DNA of 64,000 nt from Dehalococcoidia bacterium (GCA_041653995.1 JBAZEK010000003.1:248001-312000); one strand, 5' to 3'; numbered from the stretch's first letter, positions 34,325-43,583 are shown. A program made the numbers and translations. Notes: a model not told the origin generated them from the letters alone.

Positions 34325-35290
34325 CTATTGCATCAGGTTTAATCGTCGGCGCGCTACCTCCGCCTCATTCATAATCCTATCGATGAGTTCCTTTACTGTG
34401 GGGATATCGTGAATAAGGCCAACGCATTGACCTACGGAGATAGGTCCTTTTGTAAGATCTCCCTGCTCCACGGCCTGACGCATGTTTTCACCACTAATCA
34501 CCGTCAGCAGTTGTTTTAGATCCGCTCCCGACGCCTCCATCTCCAATATCTTATCCGCAACTTCGGTATGCAGGTATCTGACCGGGTCGCGCAGCGAACG
34601 CAGGCACACTGTGGTGTCAGTTTCCCGGGCTTTAACGCAAACCTCTTTAATGTTGGGATGTATGGGGCATTCCCCAGTCACGAAAAAACGTGTGCCCATG
34701 AGAACAGCTTCAGCGCCCAGAACAAGTGCTGCCACCAGGCCTTTGCCGTCAACGAACCCGCCGGCAGCAACGACCGGTATCTTGACCTCCTGGATGGTCC
34801 GCTGAATTAGTATGAGAGAAGTTACATCGCCCATGCCTGCATGTCCGGCGCATTCCATTCCTTCAACAGCTACAGCATCGGCGCCAGCCCGCTCAGCAGC
34901 AAGCGCATGCCTGACAGTGGTGGCCTTATGCAGGCAGGTTATACCGGCTTGATGGAGCCGGCCGATGACCTCCGGTTGAACGGGGCCGACAGTCTCGATA
35001 ATCTTAACCCGTTCTTCAATTATAGCTTCTATAAACTGGTCATTGGGTATCTCCCTCGATGCCGGAAGATAGACCAGTTGCACGGCAAATGGATTATCCG
35101 TCATTCTTCTTGTCTTCCTGATCTCATCCCTGAGCTCTTCTTTGGAATTCAAACATACAGAGTTTAACATCCCCAGTGCCCCGGCATTGCTGACCTCGGA
35201 CACGAATTCAGCCAAACTCAAATAGAGCATGGAGCCCTGGATGATCGGGTAGCGGATGCCTAATATTTGGGTGATCCTGGTTTTAAACAC
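34325..35290 (-). CDS. Nitronate monooxygenase-like FMN oxidoreductase
   Basis: The 321-residue TIM-barrel flavoprotein of the NMO/FabK/2-nitropropane dioxygenase family has QILGIRYPIIQGSMLYLSLA, GALGMLNS, VEGMECAGHAGMGDVTSLIL (the loop with the catalytic His region) and VVAAGGFVDGKGLVAALVLGAEAV (phosphate binding). GTG start, GGGG 4 nt upstream. Family members oxidise nitronates or reduce quinones or enoyl groups with NAD(P)H. A second, longer paralogue is encoded at 38892 on the other arm of the same TetR locus, which suggests a pathway function rather than detoxification alone. Confidence 0.87.
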   Translation of the reverse strand: MFKTRITQILGIRYPIIQGSMLYLSLAEFVSEVSNAGALGMLNSVCLNSKEELRDEIRKTRRMTDNPFAVQLVYLPASREIPNDQFIEAIIEERVKIIETVGPVQPEVIGRLHQAGITCLHKATTVRHALAAERAGADAVAVEGMECAGHAGMGDVTSLILIQRTIQEVKIPVVAAGGFVDGKGLVAALVLGAEAVLMGTRFFVTGECPIHPNIKEVCVKARETDTTVCLRSLRDPVRYLHTEVADKILEMEASGADLKQLLTVISGENMRQAVEQGDLTKGPISVGQCVGLIHDIPTVKELIDRIMNEAEVARRRLNLMQ

Positions 35291-35308
35291 GTAACCCCAC
35301 GGGGCAAT

Positions 35309-36007
35309 TCATTTTCTGTCGCCTCCCTTCCCTGCTGGGCGAGCCTTTGCTGCCCTGGCAGAGTAAGGGCATACGAACGCTTCCTGCTTTTTATCTAATG
35401 ACTTGATCGCTCCGTAGATCATCTCCGTCAAATCCTCGGCCATGTTGGACATATGCGTGGCTGTTCCTGAGTTGGTTCCCACCAGTGAAAATATGCATAT
35501 ATGCCTCAACGCACCGAAATACATCATTTCAAGGACCCGTATATTCAGGTCGCGGCTTATCTCGCCCGATCTCTGCCCCTCCTTGATTATGTCCTTGAAT
35601 AACCTGCCGGTGAGCACAGCGGTCTCCCATGCCCTGCGCGATTTTTTCCACATTGTTGGAGAAGTAGTGATATAAAGTGTCCAAGCAATGGAATTGTCAC
35701 GATCATACAGATCAAGATAAAACCAGGTCATCTTCCTCAATTTGTTGAGCACACCCTTAATGCCGACCAGATGATTGCGCAAATCGAGATCCATCTGCCT
35801 GATCTTCTCAACGGTAATGGCGTCCAGCATATCCTCCTTGCTTTTGAAATGCTTGTAGATGCTGGCCGGAGAGATGCCGGAGGCCCTGGCGATATCGCGG
35901 ATGGTGGCCGTGGTGAAATCAACGTTATTGAAAACGGAAAAGGCAGCTTCGATGATCCTTTCCCTGGTAATTCCCTGTGCACGCTTGCTCTTTGTCCGAT
36001 TCATCAC
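35309..36007 (-). CDS. TetR/AcrR family regulator
   Basis: The 232-residue protein has an N-terminal TetR HTH (ERIIEAAFSVFNNVDFTTAT; IARASGISPASIYKHFKSKE) and an all-helical ligand domain ending in a basic Lys/Arg tail. Regulators of this type near acyl-CoA dehydrogenases often bind acyl-CoA. The intergenic region to the divergent acyl-CoA dehydrogenase carries a perfect palindrome (36150-36166) that fits its operator. It is the first gene of a leftward operon with the flavoprotein (17-nt gap) and the aminotransferase. Confidence 0.92.
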   Translation of the reverse strand: MMNRTKSKRAQGITRERIIEAAFSVFNNVDFTTATIRDIARASGISPASIYKHFKSKEDMLDAITVEKIRQMDLDLRNHLVGIKGVLNKLRKMTWFYLDLYDRDNSIAWTLYITTSPTMWKKSRRAWETAVLTGRLFKDIIKEGQRSGEISRDLNIRVLEMMYFGALRHICIFSLVGTNSGTATHMSNMAEDLTEMIYGAIKSLDKKQEAFVCPYSARAAKARPAGKGGDRK

Positions 36008-36112
36008 ATATCCCAGATACGAAAGATAATTTTCCGTACATGTTTGTTTTTAGCCGTTAAGTTTATTCTTATTTAAAAAATCCTGTCAAATCAACGCGCT
36101 ATCACCCGGCTA

Positions 36113-36240
36113 TTGACAAGCATATAAACTGTGTGTTAATCTACCTTTCAGTAAACAATGTTTACTCAGGGCATGTAGAGGCAGAATAAGGCTGAGTCAT
36201 TTACTAAATTACGTTTTATTCTCATTTTAGTAAACATTGT
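36113..36240 (+). promoter_or_regulatory. Divergent promoter region with TetR operator
   Basis: Within the 308-nt gap 36008-36315, TTGACA (36113-36118) and TTAATC (36136-36141) form a rightward promoter. A perfect odd palindrome, AGTAAACAATGTTTACT, lies at 36150-36166, just after the likely transcription start. A second partial site (AGTAAACATTGT) is at 36229-36240 and a half-site (TTTACTAA) near 36200. A leftward TTGACA (complement of 36084-36089) could serve the TetR gene. The spacing suggests repression of the rightward acyl-CoA operon. Confidence 0.65.
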
Positions 36241-36315
36241 ATATATTTGCAACCGGGCTGCAGTGCCAGCGGGCGATAGTACATCCTGATCTCGCGCGAC
36301 AGAAGGGTTGGTAAG

Positions 36316-37473
36316 ATGAGTATCTTCGGGGAAAAACACGATATCTTCAGGAAGAACGTACAGCGTTTTGTGGCTTCTGAGATCAATCCGCACATGAGCA
36401 GGTGGGAAAAGGACGAGTATTTCCCGGTGGAGCTGATGCCGAAACTCGGTGGTATGGGCTGTCTGGGCATCACCTTTCCCGAGGCATACGGCGGCGGGTG
36501 CGAGGATTGGACCATGTCACTGGTATTCCACGAGGAGCTGGCCCGGTCCACCGGCATGGGCATCCCCATAAGCATTACGGCGCATACGGACATGTCTTTG
36601 CCACATATTGCGCGGCTAGGGACAGCTGAACAAAAAAAGAAATACCTGGCCCCAGCCATCAAGGGAGAAAAGCTGGCAGGAGTTTGGGTTACAGAGCCAT
36701 ATTGCGGCTCCGATGTTGCAGCCATCAAGACCACTGCTCAAAGGTCCGGCGATCACTATATAGTGAATGGCAGCAAGCAGTTCTCAACTAACGCACTTAA
36801 AGGCGATTTCGGAATAATGCTGGTCAGAACGGGAGAGGCTGATTCGGGACACCGGGGGCTCACCATGCTAATCGTTGAGACATCGACACCGGGATTCAAG
36901 GCGGCGCCCATCAGTAAGATGGCTTTGAGAAGCGGGGATACGGGGACGATATATCTGGATAACGTCCGCGTGCCTGTAGAGAACCGCCTGGATGAAGAAA
37001 ATAGGGGTTTTTATAACCAGATGATAGGCTTCGAAAGGGAGAGACTGTCGCTTGCCGCTACTGCGGTGGGCTCCGTCCAGGTCGCTCTGGATGAGGCGGT
37101 GAGCTACGCCAGGGAGAGAAAGGCTTTCGGGCGACCGATAGGCAAGTTTCAGGTTATAACTCATCGGCTGGTCGATATCGCGGTTAAATTGGAGGCCGCC
37201 AGGCAGCTCATGTACAGGGCGGTCGAGATGTTCTGCGGTGGCGTGGAGGGCAAGCAGGATACCGCTACGAAAAAGATGTGCTATATGGCAAAACTGTTTG
37301 CCACCGACGTAGCTCAAGAACTCGTTAGCAGCGCTGCCCAGGTTTTCGGAGGTTCTGTGGTGGACAACGACCTTATCGTTTCAAGGTTATATAGAGATAT
37401 CAGGATAGGCACCCTGGGGGGAGGCACGTCCGAAATTATGAAAAATATTATAGGAGGTCTTATGGGGCTTTAA
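36316..37473 (+). CDS. Acyl-CoA dehydrogenase
   Basis: The 385-residue flavoprotein is full length, with GCLGITFPEAYGG, VTEPYCGSDVAAIKTTAQ (canonical FAD/substrate loop), HYIVNGSKQFSTNA, and the C-terminal RKAFGRPIGKFQVITHRL and GGGTSEIMKNIIGG. The catalytic Glu is expected in the GFERERLSLAA region, as in the long/branched-chain class. It is the first gene of the rightward TetR-controlled operon and catalyses the first step of beta-oxidation of an unknown acyl-CoA. Confidence 0.92.
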   Translation: MSIFGEKHDIFRKNVQRFVASEINPHMSRWEKDEYFPVELMPKLGGMGCLGITFPEAYGGGCEDWTMSLVFHEELARSTGMGIPISITAHTDMSLPHIARLGTAEQKKKYLAPAIKGEKLAGVWVTEPYCGSDVAAIKTTAQRSGDHYIVNGSKQFSTNALKGDFGIMLVRTGEADSGHRGLTMLIVETSTPGFKAAPISKMALRSGDTGTIYLDNVRVPVENRLDEENRGFYNQMIGFERERLSLAATAVGSVQVALDEAVSYARERKAFGRPIGKFQVITHRLVDIAVKLEAARQLMYRAVEMFCGGVEGKQDTATKKMCYMAKLFATDVAQELVSSAAQVFGGSVVDNDLIVSRLYRDIRIGTLGGGTSEIMKNIIGGLMGL

Positions 37474-37531
37474 TTCAAATATCGCTCTGACCATTGTTTG
37501 AATCATTGAAAATATTTACAGGAGGTAATTT

Positions 37532-38359
37532 ATGAGCAGTGCAGAAACGGGACCCCTGCCATCCAATAAATTAAAAACGAGCATAACCAACCTACTCCCG
37601 GGAAAGATACTGGTGCGGGGTTACCCATTGCAGGAGCTGATAGGAAACATCAACTACGGGGAAGTGCTATACCTTTGCCTCAAGGGTGAATTGCCCGATA
37701 AAAATACAGCCATGATGCTGAATGCCCTGCTCTTAGGCATAACGGATCACGGCCTGGTGAGTGCTGCAAGCCCGCCGGCCAGGATCGTATGCGCAGGCAA
37801 CCCCGATCCGATCAAGGGGCTCTGTGCCGGCATACTGAGTATAGGCGTCGTCACAGGATCACCCAAGGAGTCAGCGCGCTTCATCAACGGCGCCTACAGC
37901 ATGATGAAGGAGCAAAACCTCACACCGGAACAGGCGGCCGACAAGATCGTTGACGATTATACCGCCAACAGAAAAAGGCTGCTGGGTGTGGGGCATCCGC
38001 TTTTCAAGGACGCCGATATCAGGGCGGCGCGGTTGAGGGAGATAGCAGCTCAGACCGGGTTCATCGGGGATAAGCTTAAGCTGTTCGAGCTGATACACCA
38101 AAAATATCTGCAGAAGCTGGGTAAGAAAAACCTGGTGATAAATGTCGACGGCATGATGGCCGCCATCATGTGCGAGATGGGTTTCGATGAGGACATGATC
38201 GACATCATCGCGGTGCTGTCATACCTGCCCGGAATATGCGCGCATACTTATGAGGAACTGAAGGAGAAGACCGGCATGGGACTGGTCTTTCAGCTGGCAA
38301 TGGCCTTCGAATATGCCGGGCCTGAGGAGCGGCACCTGCCCAAAGACAGGCAAAGCTGA
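37532..38359 (+). CDS. Citrate synthase-fold protein (citryl-CoA lyase-like)
   Basis: The 275-residue protein is shorter than citrate synthase (about 380-430). It retains LVRGYPLQELIGNINYGEVLY at the start, a VGHPLFKDADIRAARLREIA block (the conserved His-Pro-x-Phe region) and YLPGICAHTYEELKEKTG near the end. Small proteins of this kind are annotated as citryl-CoA lyases or citrate synthase family proteins. A role in C-C bond formation or cleavage between an acyl-CoA and an oxoacid is likely. AGGAGG precedes the ATG. Its place between a dehydrogenase and a hydratase suggests it acts on the same CoA ester. Confidence 0.82.
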   Translation: MSSAETGPLPSNKLKTSITNLLPGKILVRGYPLQELIGNINYGEVLYLCLKGELPDKNTAMMLNALLLGITDHGLVSAASPPARIVCAGNPDPIKGLCAGILSIGVVTGSPKESARFINGAYSMMKEQNLTPEQAADKIVDDYTANRKRLLGVGHPLFKDADIRAARLREIAAQTGFIGDKLKLFELIHQKYLQKLGKKNLVINVDGMMAAIMCEMGFDEDMIDIIAVLSYLPGICAHTYEELKEKTGMGLVFQLAMAFEYAGPEERHLPKDRQS

Positions 38360-38411
38360 GAAATAGCTGGAAGTATCTGAACAGATTAATTCGTTAAGGA
38401 GAAAGTATCAC

Positions 38412-38861
38412 ATGGGTAAATATTTTGAGGATATAAATGTCGGGGATAAATGGACGACTCCGGCAAGGACAGTAGAGGCAGCCGACATCATCAATTTCGC
38501 AGGCATCTCTTCGGATTGGAATCCGCTGCATACTGATGAGGAATACGCCAAGAAGATATTCGGTGGCCGCATAGCGCACGGTCTGCTGGTACTAGCCATC
38601 GCATCCGGTCTCACGGCCAGAGGCGGCAGCCTGCGGGATATCGAGGATACCATTATTGCCTTCCTGGGTATTTCCAGCCTGAAGTTCATGAATCCCACCA
38701 GGATCGGGGACACCATACACCTCGAAGAGGAGATAACAAATAAGCGTGAGACCAAGAGCCCTGAGCGAGGCGTGATCACCGTTAAATGGACCATTAAAAA
38801 CCAGAAGGGTGAGCCGGCCATGGAGGCCGAAGCAAGTTCGCTGGTAAGGAGGAGGCAGTAA
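38412..38861 (+). CDS. MaoC-family (R)-specific enoyl-CoA hydratase
   Basis: The 149-residue hot-dog fold protein has the MaoC catalytic dyad in DWNPLHTDEEYAK (Asp/His) and GGRIAHGLLVLAIASGL. It hydrates a trans-enoyl-CoA to the (R)-3-hydroxyacyl-CoA, the step after the operon's acyl-CoA dehydrogenase. AAGGAG lies upstream of the ATG. Single-domain length is normal. It could also be the dehydratase of a synthesis pathway, but the dehydrogenase and ligase neighbours favour breakdown. Confidence 0.92.
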   Translation: MGKYFEDINVGDKWTTPARTVEAADIINFAGISSDWNPLHTDEEYAKKIFGGRIAHGLLVLAIASGLTARGGSLRDIEDTIIAFLGISSLKFMNPTRIGDTIHLEEEITNKRETKSPERGVITVKWTIKNQKGEPAMEAEASSLVRRRQ

Positions 38862-38891
38862 ATCGATAAAATAAACGGTTAAAGTAAGAAC

Positions 38892-40007
38892 ATGGCTAAA
38901 CCCTTATTAAGAACAAAACTTTGCGATTTATTCGATATCGAGTATCCCATCGTACTAGCCGGGATGGGTGACGTTATCAGGGATTACACGGTATCCACCG
39001 GAAAACTGTGCGCTGCTGTTTCCAACGCTGGAGGTCTGGGTATGATCGGCGGCGGAACCATGAGCGCAGCCCAGCTACGGCACGAGATCAGAGACGCTAA
39101 AAGCCAGACTAGGAAACCATTCGGGGTCGACCTGATATTCCCGGCCGGACCGCCTGTCGAAGGCACGGTATCCGAGATTCAGGCGAAGCTGCCTGCCGAT
39201 CTGACCAGCTTTATCGACGTGTGGTATGAACAGTACCAGGTACCCCACGAGAAAGGCCCCGAGGTCAAGATTTTCGATGAAGATCTGGCCATGCAGCAGT
39301 GGAAGGTCGTTGTCGACGAAGGCATAAAGACCATCGCTCTCGGTCTGGGTACGCCCGACTGGATCATTCCAGAGGCTCACGGCAGGGGTATGAAGGTGAT
39401 GTGCCTGGTGGGTAACGTCAGGCAGGCCTCCAGGCTGGCCGCCATGGGCGCGGACCTGGTAATAGCGCAGGGACATGAGGCCGGCGGGCACACCGGCAGG
39501 ATCGGCCTGATGTCATTGCTGCCGGCGATCATTGCAGCCGTCAGTCCGGTTCCTGTACTTGCTGCGGGAGGCATCGTGATCGGCAGCCAGCTCGCCGCCG
39601 CACTGGCCATGGGAGCTGTGGGCGTATGGGTGGGCACAGCCTTTGAGGCCACCTCTGAGTCTCCCATCACCGACCTGGGCAAACAGAAGCTTGTGGAAGC
39701 GGACGAAGAAAGCGCACGAATCTCAAAAATTTACACTGGCAAAACAGCCCGCACGCTGCGCAATCCCTTCACGGATAGCTGGGACAAGGCGGGAATACGT
39801 ACGTTGCCTATGCCCTATCAGAATTATCTGGTAAGGGATTTCTTTTACTCGCTTGAGAGGAACAGGCCTGAACTGATCTTTGTGGGCTCGGGGCAGGGCG
39901 TGGGCCTGATAAAAAAGATCAGGAGTGCACAAGAAGTTGTTGATGACTTCGTGCAGGACGCAATCGATATCCTTAAAAAAAGGTTGCCGGCCGAAGTAAC
40001 TATATAA
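38892..40007 (+). CDS. Nitronate monooxygenase-like FMN oxidoreductase, second copy
   Basis: The 371-residue TIM-barrel flavoprotein has LFDIEYPIVLAGMGDVIRDY, GGLGMIGGGTMSAAQL, IAQGHEAGGHTGRIGLMSLL (the conserved HEAGGH loop, with catalytic-region His) and VLAAGGIVIGSQLAAALAMG. It keeps the full GHEAGGH signature that the 34325 paralogue has changed to a CAGHAG form, and it is 50 residues longer, with an insertion near residues 80-130. No strong ribosome site is seen. It may act on an unsaturated or nitro intermediate of the same CoA pathway. Confidence 0.87.
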   Translation: MAKPLLRTKLCDLFDIEYPIVLAGMGDVIRDYTVSTGKLCAAVSNAGGLGMIGGGTMSAAQLRHEIRDAKSQTRKPFGVDLIFPAGPPVEGTVSEIQAKLPADLTSFIDVWYEQYQVPHEKGPEVKIFDEDLAMQQWKVVVDEGIKTIALGLGTPDWIIPEAHGRGMKVMCLVGNVRQASRLAAMGADLVIAQGHEAGGHTGRIGLMSLLPAIIAAVSPVPVLAAGGIVIGSQLAAALAMGAVGVWVGTAFEATSESPITDLGKQKLVEADEESARISKIYTGKTARTLRNPFTDSWDKAGIRTLPMPYQNYLVRDFFYSLERNRPELIFVGSGQGVGLIKKIRSAQEVVDDFVQDAIDILKKRLPAEVTI

Positions 40008-40030
40008 AATTAAGAAGGAGGTGAGAGGTC

Positions 40031-41725
40031 ATGGCGAAAAAAATGGTATTTCAGGGATCATCCATGGAGTGGCAGCTCAATCTTTACAAGATCATAGAAC
40101 GCGGTGTCCGTTATTTCCCCAAACAGGAGATAGTCTTCCAAACTTACGATAAGGGCGTGCAAAGGTATACCTATGCAGACCTGTACAAGCGGGCCTGCAG
40201 TATGGCCAACGCGTTAAAGAACCTGGGGCTGAAGCCGGGAGGTCGGGTTACCGTATGCGGGACCAATATAGTTGAGGTATTCGAGAGCCATATGGCCATC
40301 CTGCTGGCGGGTGGCGTCGTAAACAGCACCAATCCGCGGTTTTCAGTCGATTACATCATGAAAGGCATCAACCGTATGGAGGATAGCATTGCGATCGTCG
40401 ACCGTTTACTGGTGCCTCTCTTCGAGAAGATGGCGCCGCAATTGAAGACGATCAAGCATTATATCATAATCCCCGATAAGGTCGAGACTACACTGAAACC
40501 TGCCTACTCCTTTGCCGAACTTTGTGAATCCACATCAACAACACTGGACCTGGATGCGCTGTTCGACACCAATGAATACGAAGCAGCTTTTCATCAATGC
40601 ACCACCGGGACCACGGGAACCCCTAAAGCCTGTGTTTTCTCCCACCGTGGATGCTATCTCCAAATTCTTGGGCAATGCATGACAGATGCGCATGGCTTTA
40701 CACAAAATGACACAATCTTGCATGTAATTCCCTCGTATCACGGTTTCTGGTTTTACCACTTCACAGGGTGGCTGCTGGGAATGAAGCAGGTCTTTATCGG
40801 CCCAATGTTCGACCCCAACCTGGTAATGAAATTGATTCAAGATGAGAAGGTGACCTGTACAGGCGGGACTCCTGAGGTGTGGACAATGGCGCTGAACTTC
40901 ATGAAAATGCAGAAAGCCAAGGGTGTTACATATGACCTGAGCAGCCTGAACCGCATATTTTTGGCAGGCACTGCGCCGCCGGTTTCGCTGCAGAAGGATT
41001 TTGAGGCGATGGGCATCAAACCACTGCACGTGTTCGGCATGACGGAAATGAACGGCCCGCATGGAACATCCAGCAAGCCCAAGCCGTATTTCAAACTCTC
41101 CCAGGACGAGCGTTATGAGCTGATGAAAAAGCAGGGGCTGCCACTGCCGCTGGTACAGGTCAAAGGTCTGGATGACAAGGACAAGGAGATTCCATGGAAT
41201 GGTACAACTATCGGCGAGTTGTGTCTTAAGGGAGGCTCAGTATTACGTAACCACTATGCCATGGAGGAGGAATCCAAAGCTCTGTGGACCAAAGACGGCT
41301 GGTTCCGCAGCGGGGACTTAATAACCATTGATCCCGAAGGGTACATGACCATCATGGACCGTAAAAAGGACCTGATCAAGACGGGAGGCGAATTCATCTC
41401 CACCATCGAGCTCGGCGCCAATATATTCGCACATCCCAAGGTAGCTGAGGCGGCAGTGGTCGGCGTGTCTCATCCCAAGTGGGGTGAACGCCCGCTGGCT
41501 CTGGTCGTACCTCAGGCAGCCAACAAGGGGGATATCACTGAAGAGGAGATATTGAAATTCATTCAACCCAACGTACCCGGCTGGTGGTTGCCCGACGAAA
41601 TCCTTTTCGTGGATGAGATACCCAAAACCAGCGTAGGCAAGATCGACAAATCCGCGATAAAGGTAAAGTATAAGGACCATAAGCTGCCCGAAGTACCCCT
41701 ATACAAGACTCTATTCGGCAAATAA
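40031..41725 (+). CDS. AMP-forming acyl-CoA synthetase (long/medium-chain type)
   Basis: The 564-residue ANL-superfamily enzyme has the P-loop TTGTTGTPKACVFSHRG, TPEVWTMAL, HVFGMTEMNGPHG, the motif GWFRSGDLITIDPEGYMTIMDRKKDLIKTGG, and the C-terminal catalytic Lys in KTSVGKIDKSAI. It activates a carboxylic acid with ATP and CoA, priming it for the operon's dehydrogenase and hydratase. GGAGG lies 9 nt before the ATG. The end of the operon is marked by a 12-bp GC-rich hairpin 43 bp downstream. Confidence 0.93.
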   Translation: MAKKMVFQGSSMEWQLNLYKIIERGVRYFPKQEIVFQTYDKGVQRYTYADLYKRACSMANALKNLGLKPGGRVTVCGTNIVEVFESHMAILLAGGVVNSTNPRFSVDYIMKGINRMEDSIAIVDRLLVPLFEKMAPQLKTIKHYIIIPDKVETTLKPAYSFAELCESTSTTLDLDALFDTNEYEAAFHQCTTGTTGTPKACVFSHRGCYLQILGQCMTDAHGFTQNDTILHVIPSYHGFWFYHFTGWLLGMKQVFIGPMFDPNLVMKLIQDEKVTCTGGTPEVWTMALNFMKMQKAKGVTYDLSSLNRIFLAGTAPPVSLQKDFEAMGIKPLHVFGMTEMNGPHGTSSKPKPYFKLSQDERYELMKKQGLPLPLVQVKGLDDKDKEIPWNGTTIGELCLKGGSVLRNHYAMEEESKALWTKDGWFRSGDLITIDPEGYMTIMDRKKDLIKTGGEFISTIELGANIFAHPKVAEAAVVGVSHPKWGERPLALVVPQAANKGDITEEEILKFIQPNVPGWWLPDEILFVDEIPKTSVGKIDKSAIKVKYKDHKLPEVPLYKTLFGK

Positions 41726-41767
41726 GTTATAGCACTGAGGACAAACCTTCCATAACTGCAACCTCAT

Positions 41768-41799
41768 CCGGCCCCGCAGTTGACCGCCTGCGGGGCCGG
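41768..41799 (+). other. 12-bp GC-rich hairpin after the CoA ligase operon
   Basis: CCGGCCCCGCAG (41768-41779) pairs perfectly with 41788-41799 across an 8-nt loop. It is followed on the plus strand by CAAAAAA rather than T residues, so it is not a textbook intrinsic terminator in that direction. It may still stop or protect the transcript of the upstream operon. Confidence 0.55.
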
Positions 41800-41829
41800 C
41801 AAAAAATGACGTATAAATCAGGCACAGGC

Positions 41830-41958
41830 CTAAGGCGCGGCGCTCCAGTCGTAGACTATGCCGTTGGCTATGGTGAACGCCACTTTCCGCATAGCTTCTA
41901 GGTCCCTGAGCAGGTTCCCGTCCACGATATTGAATACGTTCCTGATGGGAGCATCGCC
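41830..41958 (-). pseudogene. Relic: C-terminus of an amidohydrolase
   Basis: On the minus strand, the last 42 codons before a stop read like the closing segment of a TIM-barrel amidohydrolase (imidazolonepropionase-like). They include FNIVDGNLLRDLEAMRKVAF followed by TIANGIVYDW, where intact family members have DGNPLxDI...KVxFVxKNGxVY. Upstream the frame continues but has no recognisable homology and no start with a ribosome site. The rest of the gene is therefore lost. The remainder of the 41726-42124 gap holds only the hairpin at 41768. Confidence 0.65.
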
Positions 41959-42124
41959 CATCAGCAGAATCACTTTATTTGCCTTAAGATGATATCTGAA
42001 TATACTCGCATTCATCAACAATCTCTTTATTTGCACGCAACCTGCCGTATTACCAAGGTACCATCGACATTTAAACCCCGGGCTGATATGCTGCAACGTA
42101 CATCGAGAGAAGAGGAGAAGTGGA

Positions 42125-43543
42125 ATGAAGTCATGCTTTTCAGCCGCGTTGCTCGTGCTGGTTACGCTGGCCGTCAGCGCCGGATGCATAGTGCCCGTCG
42201 ATCAGACTCAGCGGCCCGAGGAGCCGGCGGCGGTGATACCGCAGGCGGACATCAATATCACCATCGGACCTACTACGGGCGCTGTGATACGTCCCCTGCT
42301 GGGCGTCAACATCGGCCCCATACCGGCGGGTAACGACCCGGCCAACGCCGATCTGACCGCCGCCTACCAGGGTATCGGCGTAAACCTGATACGCACCCAT
42401 GACTATTACAATGCTCTGGACATGTCCGTGATGTATCCGGATATGACGGCCGACCCGGCCCTGGTTCAATCCTACGATTTCAGCCGCAGCGACCAGGTCT
42501 GGAGGTCCATCACCTCCGGCGGGTTCGAGCCCTATCTGCGCCTGGGCGACTCGTACAACAACTCCAGGCCGCCCGCCAACGCGACCGAACGGTCCAACTG
42601 GGTTAAAGCATCGCTGGAGGTGCTGCGACACTACCGGACGGGCAGGTGGAACGGCTTCAATACGCCCTTTCGCTACGTTGAGATCTGGAACGAGCCTGAC
42701 AACGCGCAGTTCTGGCCCAGGCCGCATACACCAATCGAGTATTTCCAGCTCTACTGCGACACGGCGCGTGCGATCAAGAGCGAGTTCCCCGACCTGAAGG
42801 TGGGAGGTCCGGGCGTGACGCCGGCCGGCGCGCTGACGCCGCAGGGGAGAAAATGGACGCAGGACTTCCTGGCTTTCGTCCGTCAGAGCAACGCGCCGCT
42901 GGACTTCTTCTCCTGGCACATGTATTCCAACAGCCCTCAGCAGTACGCCGAGGCCGCCGCGTTCTACCGCTCCTCGCTGGATGCCAGGGGATTCGCGCAG
43001 ACGACCAAACATATCACGGAATGGAACACCGAGATAAAGCGCAGCCAGGACAGCAGCGCCGATTCAGTCGCGCTGCGCACCGGCGCCAGGGGCGCCGCCA
43101 TCCTGACCGCCTGCTGGATCGAGCTGCAGAACCAGAGCGATATGGATGTGTCCACCTTCTACCGCGGCCCGGATCCGGATATCAAAGCGCCTACCTTCTA
43201 CGGCCTGTTCTACGCCGACGGCAGGCCGAAGTCCATCGCTTCGGCCTTCTCGCTCTGGTACAAAATGTCCGGTTATTCAACGCGGCTGGATACCGAGATG
43301 CCTCAGAGCAGTCCGTTGTACGTGCTGGCCGGGCGCAACGGCGCGGGACAGGCGGCCCTGCTCATAGCAAATCCGGGCAGCGAGCCGATCACTCCGCTTA
43401 TCGGCTTCTCCGACGGGCGGCAGATCGGGCAGATCTACCTGGATACGGTCAGCGGCTCCAACCAGCAGGTGCAGACCAGCACGCTGAGCAGCCCGGCGCT
43501 CGAAATCGGCGCCGAGAGCGTGCAGCTTCTCATATTCGATTAG
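42125..43543 (+). CDS. GH39-like clan A glycoside hydrolase, lipoprotein
   Basis: The 472-residue protein has a lipoprotein signal (ALLVLVTLAVSAGC, Cys 21), then a TIM barrel. The acid/base Glu is in FRYVEIWNEPDN (E190) and the nucleophile in KHITEWNTE (E299), the GH39 beta-xylosidase/iduronidase arrangement. A beta-sandwich closes the protein (LLIANPGSEPITPLIGF). It would sit on the outer face of the membrane and act on extracellular glycans. AGAGGAGAAG lies before the ATG. A relic of a second copy's C-terminus is found at 45320. It is not near the 4-15 kb sugar island. Confidence 0.8.
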   Translation: MKSCFSAALLVLVTLAVSAGCIVPVDQTQRPEEPAAVIPQADINITIGPTTGAVIRPLLGVNIGPIPAGNDPANADLTAAYQGIGVNLIRTHDYYNALDMSVMYPDMTADPALVQSYDFSRSDQVWRSITSGGFEPYLRLGDSYNNSRPPANATERSNWVKASLEVLRHYRTGRWNGFNTPFRYVEIWNEPDNAQFWPRPHTPIEYFQLYCDTARAIKSEFPDLKVGGPGVTPAGALTPQGRKWTQDFLAFVRQSNAPLDFFSWHMYSNSPQQYAEAAAFYRSSLDARGFAQTTKHITEWNTEIKRSQDSSADSVALRTGARGAAILTACWIELQNQSDMDVSTFYRGPDPDIKAPTFYGLFYADGRPKSIASAFSLWYKMSGYSTRLDTEMPQSSPLYVLAGRNGAGQAALLIANPGSEPITPLIGFSDGRQIGQIYLDTVSGSNQQVQTSTLSSPALEIGAESVQLLIFD

Positions 43544-43583
43544 CAGGCTGCGGGTTCGGAGGGCGCTTGCAGAAGGCCGGCCT

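Noticed and set aside
41768..41799. Intrinsic terminator
   Set aside because: The stem is perfect but followed by A residues, so I list it only as a hairpin.
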